From NCBI RefSeq assembly GCF_008124875.1, contig NZ_VNIA01000008.1, positions 1 to 58,781 of the forward strand: a stretch of DNA of 58,781 nucleotides. Reading direction: 5' to 3'. Of this stretch, positions 44,833 through 52,881 are shown in pieces. The translations under genes and the position numbers were made by a program. The notes beneath the pieces were generated by a model. The model was not told where the DNA came from and did no database searches. It was given only the letters and a program-made list of their open reading frames with translations. The stretch is from Tenacibaculum adriaticum. Lineage in GTDB: Bacteria; Bacteroidota; Bacteroidia; Flavobacteriales; Flavobacteriaceae. The first letter of the stretch is position 1. The number at the start of each line of letters is the position of its first letter.

Positions 44833-44867
44833 AAAAGGATTGGTATTAATTTACCAATCCTTTTTTT
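44833..44867 (+). terminator. Terminator after the phosphatase gene
   Basis: AAAAGGATTGGTA (44833-44845) pairs with TACCAATCCTTTT (44852-44864) around six bases, followed by a T run. Confidence 0.88.
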
Positions 44868-44943
44868 ATTTAATGATAATTTAATCTAAGCTTTTTTAGG
44901 AAGGGCTATTTTTGTTAATTATGAAGCCTATTAATAGATTTTA

Positions 44944-45855
44944 ATGAATAAGATTGTAGTAACATCACTCTTTTTTTGGAGTTTATCAATTCCGCTATCT
45001 GTAGCACAAAATGCGAATCCATTAGACGCTCCCGTTTATGGCAGCATTAAAAAGGCTTTAAAAGATAAAAATGCAAGACAACTCAATTTACGAGATCATG
45101 ATTTGTTTTATGTTTCAAAAGAAATAGAAAAACTTAAAGAGTTGCAATTTTTAAATTTAATGAGAAACCATTTAGAGAAATGGGACGCTTCCATTCTTAC
45201 GTTGAAAAAACTTGAGGTATTGAATTTAAAACAGAATGCCTTAAAATATATACCAGATGAATTGGGAAATTTAAACAAACTGGTCAGGCTTAATCTCACA
45301 AGTAATGAAATATCGTATGTTCCAAAAACGTTGGGAGAACTCAAAAACATTAGATTTTTACACCTTTCAATAAATACAATAACATCAATTCCTGAAACAA
45401 TAGGGAATTGTAAAGCGTTGGAAGTCTTGGAACTGGACAATAATCAGCTTAGTTATTTGCCTGCTTCTATTTCTAAACTCTCAAAACTAAAAGTATTAGA
45501 TTTAGGCTACAATCAATTTAATGAAGTTGACGAAAAATGGACACAATTAGAAGCCTTGGAAGTGTTGAATTTAGAATACAATCAACTTCAAAAATTTCCT
45601 TTCAGAATACAAATGCTTCAACATCTAAAGACACTTATATTAAACAATAACAGACTAACAGAGCTTCCTGAAACAGTAACTCATTTACAAAACTTAGAAT
45701 TGCTTATTGTGTCTAATAATAAACTACATCAATTGCCAAATAATTTAAAAAACTTAACCAACTTAAAAACACTTATTCTAATAGGAAACCCAATCTCCCA
45801 AAAAGAAAAAGAAAGAATTAAAAAGGAATTACCTAATTGTAAAATCTATTTTTAA
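44944..45855 (+). CDS. Secreted leucine-rich repeat protein
   Basis: 303 residues. Signal peptide about 1-21 (ending SVAQ). About 11 tandem 23-residue repeats of the pattern LxxLxxLxLxxNxLxxLPxxIxxL fill about 40-295 (for example LEVLNLKQNALKYIPDELGN, LRFLHLSINTITSIPETIGN-like units), the shape typical of bacterial, plant-like LRR proteins. No catalytic domain and no T9SS sorting domain are present. Location after the signal sequence may be periplasmic or surface, and the role is presumably protein or ligand binding. Its stop abuts that of the convergent peroxidase gene with no gap, so no terminator separates them. Confidence 0.9.
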   Translation: MNKIVVTSLFFWSLSIPLSVAQNANPLDAPVYGSIKKALKDKNARQLNLRDHDLFYVSKEIEKLKELQFLNLMRNHLEKWDASILTLKKLEVLNLKQNALKYIPDELGNLNKLVRLNLTSNEISYVPKTLGELKNIRFLHLSINTITSIPETIGNCKALEVLELDNNQLSYLPASISKLSKLKVLDLGYNQFNEVDEKWTQLEALEVLNLEYNQLQKFPFRIQMLQHLKTLILNNNRLTELPETVTHLQNLELLIVSNNKLHQLPNNLKNLTNLKTLILIGNPISQKEKERIKKELPNCKIYF

Positions 45856-47829
45856 CTAAAAAGGATTATCTGTAAGCGATTCAATAAAAGCTATTAAATC
45901 TTCAATTTCTCTTTTGCTTAAATCCAGTTTATCTGGAGGCAAGGTTTGATTTGTCACTTCATATGACAAGCCCATTCCAACAGCTCCTCCTTGGTTATAA
46001 AAATCAATAACCTGCTCTAATGTGTTATAAGCACCATTATGAAAGTAAGGAGCAGTAAGCTTTGCATTTCTAATCGTTGTGGTTTTAAAGGAATTCTTGT
46101 AGATATTATAATTATCCAGTGGTATGTTATTGTCTATACGACCAAGATCGGCATCCACTTCTAAAACGTCTGGTGTTTTTAATATTCCTAAGACTTCACT
46201 TTCATTTTCTCGATATAAAGGAGGAACCAAACCGCTAAAAGTAGGCGCAAAATGACAAGTGGCACAATTCGCTTTTCCCATAAACAAATTAAAACCACGT
46301 TTTACTTTTTTGGAAAGTTTGCTTGTTTTCCTCAAAACAAATTGATCAAAAAGACTATTGAAGGACTGTAACGAAAGTACATAAGAAGATAATGCTGAAG
46401 AAAATTGATACCTCGTTATTTCTTCATCTTCATTATTAAAAGCTTTTTTAAAGAGATTTAAATATGTTTCATCTTCATTTATTTTTTTTACAATTTCTGA
46501 AAAGTTTGTGTTAAACTCTAAATGGTTTTCAATAACGTGTTCTGCTTGCTCTTCCAAATCGTATGCGCGTAAATCATAAAAATACCTATCAGAAAACACA
46601 GCATTTATAAGTGTTGGGGAATTTCTTAATAATGTTTTGCCATCAATACTGGCCATAGATTTTGGTCGTCCATCTGTAAATGCCAATTCTGGTTTGTGAC
46701 AGCTTACACAACTCATAGTACCACTGCTACTCATATTTTCATCATAAAAAAGGGTCTTGCCCAATTGGCGTAACGTTGAATTATCGTCATCTTCAGTTAA
46801 TAAACTATAATAGTATGGATTTAAGAAATCATCAGAAAAGAGATTAGTGCTACTTGCATTCCAAGACGCTAGATTTTTATATTTTTCAGCTGAAGATGGT
46901 ATACTCAGACCTTTTTGAACATCCAACAGCTTTTCGTATAGTGGATTAATAGATTGGGTTAAAAAAGTAAGCCTATCAAATGTATTGAAATCAGTATTCT
47001 TTTTTAAATAGATTATAGCTTCTTCAAAAAGAGCATGCACCCTTTTACGATTAGAAGAATCAGATTTCAATAATAATGGATTTAACACTTCTTGAAGCGC
47101 TTCTAAAGAGGTTGATGCTTCTTCTATTGCATTTAAAGAACCCGGCGTGTCATAACCAGTAATTCCTAAAGTGAAAATTCTAATTAATTCAAGTCTTGAA
47201 GCTTCAATAATTTCAAAGTCTTCTAAATATTGTCGTTTTTTAATGGCACTTTCAACAGCAAAAAAATCTGTTTCCAGCTGTTTAGTTAGATTTAAAATCG
47301 CTTCTTTTTCATTCGCTATATCATCGGAAAAAATAAGTTCGTCCAATACTTGTAAGCCCACAGGAAGAAGCACTTTTGCTTCACCTCTAAAATGATTTTT
47401 ATCCCTATAATCCAGAGGCATATTTTTACCATACTCTTTTGGTGTAGCTGTATAGTAGCTTTTTACATTATATTCTTCTTTAACTGGATTTGGGTCTACA
47501 TGAGCAAGTGGAGCGCCATTTATATATGCTTTAATATGTTCTGGGTAAAAATATTCTAAAATATATTCTACTTTTTTATATGCCTTTCGTGTTTTTAGAA
47601 GTTGCGACTGTAATTCTGAAATACTTTTAATGTCATTTTGAAATACTAAAGCGTCGCTGTTCAAGAGGTCTATTTCATTTTTAAATACATTTATATTGTT
47701 ATCTATTATTTGCTTAAAATCTTGAATGTCCTGATAGTCATTTGTTTGTTTTCTAGACGAAAAATTTATGTTAAACAATACGGTAAAAAGAATAGGGATA
47801 AAAACGAAAGACAATTTCTTTAGTAGCAT
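45856..47829 (-). CDS. Di-haem cytochrome c peroxidase (MauG-like) with helical N-terminal domain, paralogue 1
   Basis: 657 residues. Signal peptide about 1-24. An all-helical N-terminal domain (about 35-300) resembles the imelysin group (INGAPL and LQVLDELIFSDD). The peroxidase domain (about 330-657) has two CxxCH haem sites, CVSCH (374-378) and CATCH (522-526), and the family segments FTDGRP and PYFHNGAYNTLEQVIDFYNQGG. Haem ligands and the periplasmic location follow from the family. It is the second gene of a tandem pair with a paralogue 33 bases upstream. Relative to that paralogue it has an insertion of about 40 residues after INGAPL. It reduces hydrogen peroxide or oxidises a partner, as in MauG; the substrate is unknown. 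Confidence 0.92.
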   Translation of the reverse strand: MLLKKLSFVFIPILFTVLFNINFSSRKQTNDYQDIQDFKQIIDNNINVFKNEIDLLNSDALVFQNDIKSISELQSQLLKTRKAYKKVEYILEYFYPEHIKAYINGAPLAHVDPNPVKEEYNVKSYYTATPKEYGKNMPLDYRDKNHFRGEAKVLLPVGLQVLDELIFSDDIANEKEAILNLTKQLETDFFAVESAIKKRQYLEDFEIIEASRLELIRIFTLGITGYDTPGSLNAIEEASTSLEALQEVLNPLLLKSDSSNRKRVHALFEEAIIYLKKNTDFNTFDRLTFLTQSINPLYEKLLDVQKGLSIPSSAEKYKNLASWNASSTNLFSDDFLNPYYYSLLTEDDDNSTLRQLGKTLFYDENMSSSGTMSCVSCHKPELAFTDGRPKSMASIDGKTLLRNSPTLINAVFSDRYFYDLRAYDLEEQAEHVIENHLEFNTNFSEIVKKINEDETYLNLFKKAFNNEDEEITRYQFSSALSSYVLSLQSFNSLFDQFVLRKTSKLSKKVKRGFNLFMGKANCATCHFAPTFSGLVPPLYRENESEVLGILKTPDVLEVDADLGRIDNNIPLDNYNIYKNSFKTTTIRNAKLTAPYFHNGAYNTLEQVIDFYNQGGAVGMGLSYEVTNQTLPPDKLDLSKREIEDLIAFIESLTDNPF

Positions 47830-47862
47830 TTTTTCAATTTTTTTAGTGCGTTATAAAAAAGC

Positions 47863-49716
47863 TTATTTTAAAGAAGAAACATCTGTTAATGATCTCATAA
47901 ATGCAATTAGAGCTGTTTTTTCATACTCTGATAAATCTAATGGATCTGGTGGCAACGTTTGATTTTTTACTGTAAGTCCTAAGCCTTCTCCTCCTCCATA
48001 ATTATAAAAATCGATAACCTCCTCTAAAGTTTTGTAAGCGCCATTATGAAAATAAGGTGCTGTTAATTCTGCATTTCTTACAGTTGTTGTTTTAAATGAT
48101 TTTTCATAAATCCAAGCACTTTCACTTGTGATTTGATTCGTAATACGACCTTCATCTAAATCTAGTTTAATGTTTTGTGCATTAGGGTTTTCCAGCACAC
48201 CTAGTATTTCGCTTTCGCTTTCACTATAAAAAGGAGGAACCAAGCCAGAAAAAGTGGGTGCAAAATGGCAAGTTGCACAATTAGCTTTTCCCATAAACAG
48301 ATTAAATCCATCTTTTATTTCAGCATCTATACTCGACGTTTCTCCACGCACATATTTATCAAAGGAACTATTAAAAGAACTTAAAGAAATAACGTAAGAC
48401 GCCAAGGCTTTTGACAGATTTCCTCTTGTAAGTTCTTCTTCTTTAAAAACGGTTTTAAATTGTTTTTTATAGGCTTCCTTTTCGTTTAATTTTTTCAAGA
48501 TAGAACTGTAAGACGTATTAAATTCTGCCGAATTGAAAATAACGTGTTCAGCCTGTTGTTCTAATGTAAACGCTCTTAAATCATAAAAATATCGGTCTGC
48601 ATAAACAGCATTTACTAAAGTAGGTGCATTTCTTAATACTGTTTTTCCTTGAACATTGCTTAATGATTTCTGCTCACCATCTGTGAAAGCCTTTGCTGGA
48701 TTATGGCAAGAAGCACAGCTTATTTTTTCATTATTACTTAAAACAGGATCGTAAAAAAGTTGCTTTCCTAAAGCAGTCATTTCTGGGCTGTTTTCTTCTT
48801 TTTGAATTTCAGTAAAATAATAAGGATTTAAAAAATCATTGGAAAAAATGGAAACACTCTCGGTATTCCAAGCAGATGTGTACTTAAGGAAATCTGGATT
48901 CTTGTGTTTAGATTGAAGCTTACCTAACTCTTTATATAAAGGATCTAAATATTGTTTAAAAAAAGTAAGTCTATCAAAATCATTAAAAGAGACAGGCTGC
49001 TTTAAATAGACAATAGCTTCTTTAAACAAATCTATTGCAACAGCAGATTTTTTATTTCTTTGTTGATTGTCTTCAAGAAAACCCAACATCGCTTGCAAGG
49101 CCGTTTCTGTCTCTTGCAAAACGTTTAAAGATCCTGGTGTGTCAAAACCGGTTAAGCCTAAAGTAAAAATTCTAACCAGCTCTAAACACATTGCTGTTAT
49201 TTCTGAATCATTGAAAACGTTTTGGGTTTTTAAACTTTCATAAAGCAAACCATTGCTATTGCGTAATTTTGTAGTTAAATAAGAAATTTGATTGCGCTCT
49301 TTTTCGACGTCATCAGAATAGATTAATTCATCTAAAACTTGTAATCCTTCAAGCTTTGTAATTTCTGGTAAAGTACCAGTTCTTTCAATACCCAATAAAG
49401 GTGCTCCATTTATATGGGCATTTACATATTCGTTATGGTAAAAAGCTAAGTAAAATTCTATTTTTTTATAAGCCAATCTTGTTTTGTTAACTTCGTTTTT
49501 AAGTGAATCGATGCTGATTTCATTTCTTTTAAAAGCATTAGCTGTATTATTTAAAGAGATTACTGCAAGGTTAAATTCTTTGTTATATGCTTCAAATCGC
49601 TTTGAAATAGGAATGTAATCATCTACTTCAGATTTTGTGGCAAATGAAAATATAATTAGAACGATAGCAGAGAATGAAACAAAAATTATTATTTTATTTT
49701 TTTTCTGTAAAAACAT
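47863..49716 (-). CDS. Di-haem cytochrome c peroxidase (MauG-like), paralogue 2
   Basis: 617 residues. Membrane-anchored or cleaved signal sequence at 1-27. The same helical N-terminal domain (about 35-260; INGAPL, GLQVLDELIYSDDVEKERN) as its neighbour, then the peroxidase domain with CASCH (334-338) and CATCH (480-484), and NAELTAPYFHNGAYKTLEEVIDFYNYGGGEG. It lies 33 bases upstream of paralogue 1 in one operon, diverging from the molybdenum hydroxylase genes. The two proteins share nearly every segment, so tandem duplication is clear. Retention of both suggests different substrates or a heterodimer. Both share the imelysin-like part, which in relatives handles iron or haem. Confidence 0.93.
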   Translation of the reverse strand: MFLQKKNKIIIFVSFSAIVLIIFSFATKSEVDDYIPISKRFEAYNKEFNLAVISLNNTANAFKRNEISIDSLKNEVNKTRLAYKKIEFYLAFYHNEYVNAHINGAPLLGIERTGTLPEITKLEGLQVLDELIYSDDVEKERNQISYLTTKLRNSNGLLYESLKTQNVFNDSEITAMCLELVRIFTLGLTGFDTPGSLNVLQETETALQAMLGFLEDNQQRNKKSAVAIDLFKEAIVYLKQPVSFNDFDRLTFFKQYLDPLYKELGKLQSKHKNPDFLKYTSAWNTESVSIFSNDFLNPYYFTEIQKEENSPEMTALGKQLFYDPVLSNNEKISCASCHNPAKAFTDGEQKSLSNVQGKTVLRNAPTLVNAVYADRYFYDLRAFTLEQQAEHVIFNSAEFNTSYSSILKKLNEKEAYKKQFKTVFKEEELTRGNLSKALASYVISLSSFNSSFDKYVRGETSSIDAEIKDGFNLFMGKANCATCHFAPTFSGLVPPFYSESESEILGVLENPNAQNIKLDLDEGRITNQITSESAWIYEKSFKTTTVRNAELTAPYFHNGAYKTLEEVIDFYNYGGGEGLGLTVKNQTLPPDPLDLSEYEKTALIAFMRSLTDVSSLK

Positions 49717-50009
49717 TAATATAGCTTTATATATTCGAATAAAACTAGAGATACTATTAAAAGTTTATATTATTTAAATATTAAAAAATAATCAAGAAAA
49801 AATTAATTTGTAAATAATAAATAAGGTAATATTAAATTACAGAAATTGCCAAAAGATACAAAGAACCAAGCGATGGTTAAGTAACATCCATATTGAGTTT
49901 ATACATTTTTTAAGGTGTAATGAAGTTTAAATTTTTCTAAAAAAAGAGTTGTAAAAAAATAGGCATTTGTTTTTTTCGTATCTTATACACTTCTTAAAAT
50001 CACTTCAAA

Positions 50010-50471
50010 ATGCCAACTTACACACTAAAAATTAATAAAAAATCGGTAAATGTAACTGCCGATGCAGACACTCCGTTATTATGGGTGCTACGAGATGAAC
50101 TTAACATGGTAGGTACCAAGTTTGGTTGTGGAATTAGCCAATGTGGAGCTTGTACTGTACATGCTGATGGAACTGCAATTAGAAGTTGTCAACTACAAGT
50201 TTCTATGGCACAAGACATAGAAATTACTACTATAGAAGGATTGTCAGAGAAAGGGGATCATCCACTACAACAAGCGTGGAAAGAAGTTGATGTTCCTCAA
50301 TGCGGATATTGTCAAGCAGGACAAATAATGACGGCTGCTTCATTTTTAAAAGACAATCCAAATCCTACAGAACAAGAAATTCGAGAAGCAATGCATGGTA
50401 ATTTATGTAGATGTGCTTCGTACAACAGAATTGAAAAAGCAGTAGCGATAGCTGCGGAAAAAATGTCTTAA
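50010..50471 (+). CDS. [2Fe-2S] subunit of a molybdenum hydroxylase (IorA/isoquinoline oxidoreductase type)
   Basis: 153 residues with two [2Fe-2S] clusters: plant-type ligands Cys40, Cys45, Cys48 and Cys60 (GTKFGCGISQCGACTVHADG region) and the helical-domain ligands Cys98, Cys101, Cys133 and Cys135 (QCGYCQAGQ, LCRCASYNRI). It transfers electrons from the molybdopterin subunit that follows 11 bases on. No FAD subunit is encoded here, matching the two-subunit IorAB class that passes electrons to cytochromes. It has no signal peptide of its own and would be exported with the large subunit. Confidence 0.94.
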   Translation: MPTYTLKINKKSVNVTADADTPLLWVLRDELNMVGTKFGCGISQCGACTVHADGTAIRSCQLQVSMAQDIEITTIEGLSEKGDHPLQQAWKEVDVPQCGYCQAGQIMTAASFLKDNPNPTEQEIREAMHGNLCRCASYNRIEKAVAIAAEKMS

Positions 50472-50482
50472 AATTTACAGTC

Positions 50483-52702
50483 ATGAGTACAACAAAAAAC
50501 ACATATACGTTTAGTAGAAGAAATTTTTTAAGAACTTCTGCTATTGCTGGTGGAGGAATAATGATTGGGTTTAATTTATTCACAGCTTGTAAACCTAATG
50601 TAAAACCATCTGTAGATATTGAAAATTTAAATTTTAATGATTTTAATGCATTCATTAAAATTGCTGATAATGGTTATGTAACTATTTATTCTCCAAATCC
50701 AGAAATTGGTCAAGGAGTAAAAACATCAATGCCAATGATTATTGCTGAAGAATTAGATGTTGAGTGGGATAAAGTTCATGTAGTACAAGCTTCATTAGAC
50801 ACTAAAAGTTATAAAAGACAATTAGCTGGAGGTAGTCAATCTATTAGATTAGGGTGGGATGCATTGCGTCAAACTGGTGCTACTGCAAAACAAATGCTTG
50901 TTAACGCAGCTGCTGTAAAATGGGGAGTTGATGCAGCCACGTGTAAAGCTTCACAAGGAGTTATAATTAATGAAAATGGAGATAAACTAGGGTATGGAGA
51001 TGTGGTTAAAGAAGCAGCATCACTTGAAATTCCTGAAAATGCAACGTTAAAAAAGCCTTCTGAGTTTTCAATCATAGGAACAAATGCTATAAATGTAGAT
51101 TTAGATGAAATAGTAACAGGTAAACCTCTCTTCGGATTAGACTATAAAGAAGAAGGAATGTTGTATGCTTCGGTTTTAAGACCACCAGCATTTGGACAAA
51201 TTTTAGAATCGTTTGATGCTTCAGAAGCTAAAAAAGTACAAGGTGTTATAGATGTAATTACTATTGGAGATAAAGTAAGAAGTTTTTTAGATAAAGGGAA
51301 GTCTAATTGGACTTTTAAGCTTTCTGGAACAGATAAAGTAGTTGTAGTAGCAGAAAATACTTGGGCTGCAATTAAAGGTAAAAAAGCAATACAAGCTAAA
51401 TGGAAATCAAATAAAGAGTTAGAAAATACAGAATATCAAAATGATGTTTTAAATAAAATTTTGGATGGAAATAAGTTTGATATACGTAGAGAAGATGGTA
51501 ATGTAAAAAAAGCATTTGCTCAAGCAGATAAAGTGATTGAAAGAACGTATCATTCTCCTTTTTTACCACACAACTGTTTAGAACCAATGAATTTTTACGC
51601 TAATGTTACTGATGAAAAAGTTCATTTAGCAGGACCAGTGCAAACTCCAGAATATGCAGCTATTGTTGTTGCAGATATGTTAGAGCGGGATATAAATGAA
51701 ATTCAAGTTGATATGACGAGGATGGGCGGCGGATTTGGTCGTCGATTATATGGAGATTTTGTTTATGAAGCTGCAGAAATTTCGGATAAGCTCAAAAAGC
51801 CTGTAAAAGTGATATCAACTAGAGAAGATGATATGACAACAGGTATTTATCGTCCAGCTATAAAATATCGAATTGCTGCATCTATAAAAGATGGGAAAAT
51901 TACAGGGTATCATTTAAAAGAAGCTGCAATAAATGATAATATGTATGGGTTGATTCCACACTTTTTTCCTGCAGGATGTATTCCAAACTTTAAAGTTTCT
52001 ACTCAAAATTATAAAAGTGACGTTACTACGGGAGCGTGGAGAGCACCGTATACTAACTTTTTAGGTTATGCAGAACAAAGTTTCTTTGATGAGCTTGCTG
52101 AAGAATTACGAAAAGATCCGGTTCAACTTCGGTTAGAATTATTACAATATGTAAAAGGAACTACAGATGAGAGAATTCAATATTCAGGCGAGCGAATGGA
52201 AAACACTATCAAGCTTGCTGCTGAAAAAGGGAATTGGGGAAATGCTAAAGAAGGAGTTTATCAAGGTTTTTCAGCATATTATAGTCATAACACTCATGTC
52301 GCAGAAGTTGCTGAGGTTGAATTGAAAGATGGTTTACCAGTGGTAACTAAGGTAGTAGCTGCTGTAGATTGTGGTATTGTAGTTAATCCAACAGGTGCTA
52401 TCAATCAAGTTCAAGGGGGAGTGCTGGACGGAATTGGTCACGCAATGTATGGTGATTTTTCCTTTGAAGGAGGAAAACCTATCAATAAAAATTTTGATAC
52501 TTATAGGTTGATTAGAATCAATGAAACTCCAAAAGTTGAGGTACATTTTATTCAAAATGAATTATCACCATCCGGATTAGGAGAACCTGGTTTACCTCCT
52601 GCTGCTGGTGCAGTAGCGAATGCGATCCATAAAGCTATAGGAAAACGATTATACCATCAACCTTTTGAAAAATATTTAAATTCAGAAAAAATAGAAGGAT
52701 AA
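50483..52702 (+). CDS. Molybdopterin subunit of a molybdenum hydroxylase (IorB/aldehyde oxidase type)
   Basis: 739 residues. A twin-arginine signal SRRNFLRTSAIAGG (11-24) is followed by a hydrophobic stretch ending FTAC, so Cys36 may be lipidated. The molybdopterin-binding family segments are GGGFGRRLYGDF, GAWRAPYTNFLGYAEQSF and the GEPG motif with the catalytic Glu near the C-terminus (SPSGLGEPGLPPAAGAVANAI). It is periplasmic because of the Tat signal, and hydroxylates an aldehyde or N-heterocycle. Substrate not predictable. Operon with the [2Fe-2S] subunit, closed by a terminator at 52710. Confidence 0.93.
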   Translation: MSTTKNTYTFSRRNFLRTSAIAGGGIMIGFNLFTACKPNVKPSVDIENLNFNDFNAFIKIADNGYVTIYSPNPEIGQGVKTSMPMIIAEELDVEWDKVHVVQASLDTKSYKRQLAGGSQSIRLGWDALRQTGATAKQMLVNAAAVKWGVDAATCKASQGVIINENGDKLGYGDVVKEAASLEIPENATLKKPSEFSIIGTNAINVDLDEIVTGKPLFGLDYKEEGMLYASVLRPPAFGQILESFDASEAKKVQGVIDVITIGDKVRSFLDKGKSNWTFKLSGTDKVVVVAENTWAAIKGKKAIQAKWKSNKELENTEYQNDVLNKILDGNKFDIRREDGNVKKAFAQADKVIERTYHSPFLPHNCLEPMNFYANVTDEKVHLAGPVQTPEYAAIVVADMLERDINEIQVDMTRMGGGFGRRLYGDFVYEAAEISDKLKKPVKVISTREDDMTTGIYRPAIKYRIAASIKDGKITGYHLKEAAINDNMYGLIPHFFPAGCIPNFKVSTQNYKSDVTTGAWRAPYTNFLGYAEQSFFDELAEELRKDPVQLRLELLQYVKGTTDERIQYSGERMENTIKLAAEKGNWGNAKEGVYQGFSAYYSHNTHVAEVAEVELKDGLPVVTKVVAAVDCGIVVNPTGAINQVQGGVLDGIGHAMYGDFSFEGGKPINKNFDTYRLIRINETPKVEVHFIQNELSPSGLGEPGLPPAAGAVANAIHKAIGKRLYHQPFEKYLNSEKIEG

Positions 52703-52709
52703 AAATTAG

Positions 52710-52736
52710 AAGCACTCTTTTTGAGTGCTTTTTTTA
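52710..52736 (+). terminator. Terminator after the molybdenum hydroxylase operon
   Basis: AAGCACTC (52710-52717) pairs with GAGTGCTT (52723-52730) around TTTTT, then a run of T. Confidence 0.88.
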
Positions 52737-52824
52737 TTTTAAACAATAAAATTATAAAATTGATTATTTTTTAAAAGATTTATTATTATATAATCATTTA
52801 TAATAAATAATTGTTAATTATTCT

Positions 52825-52832
52825 TATTTTTG
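52825..52832 (+). promoter_or_regulatory. -7 promoter element before pyc
   Basis: TATTTTTG fits TAnnTTTG exactly and ends 2 bases before the 24-bp palindrome, so transcription should begin inside the palindrome. No good TTG lies 17-23 bases upstream. Confidence 0.5.
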
Positions 52833-52834
52833 AG

Positions 52835-52858
52835 AAATACTATGCGCGCATAGTATTT
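52835..52858. promoter_or_regulatory. Perfect 24-bp palindrome at the pyc promoter, candidate operator
   Basis: The sequence from 52835 reads AAATACTATGCG, then CGCATAGTATTT, the exact reverse complement with no spacer. It overlaps the predicted start of transcription, an ideal place for a repressor. It is unlikely to be a terminator because the preceding operon already has one at 52710 and the palindrome has no loop. Confidence 0.65.
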
Positions 52859-52881
52859 TTAACAACACATACAAACTATCA

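Noticed and set aside
49717..50009. Regulatory or RNA gene between the peroxidase and molybdenum hydroxylase operons
   Set aside because: The 293 bases are A+T-rich without a hairpin, repeat or clear TAnnTTTG element, so nothing could be supported.
52835..52858. Terminator reading of the pyc palindrome
   Set aside because: The stem has no loop and the upstream operon already has a normal terminator at 52710, so an operator is the better reading.
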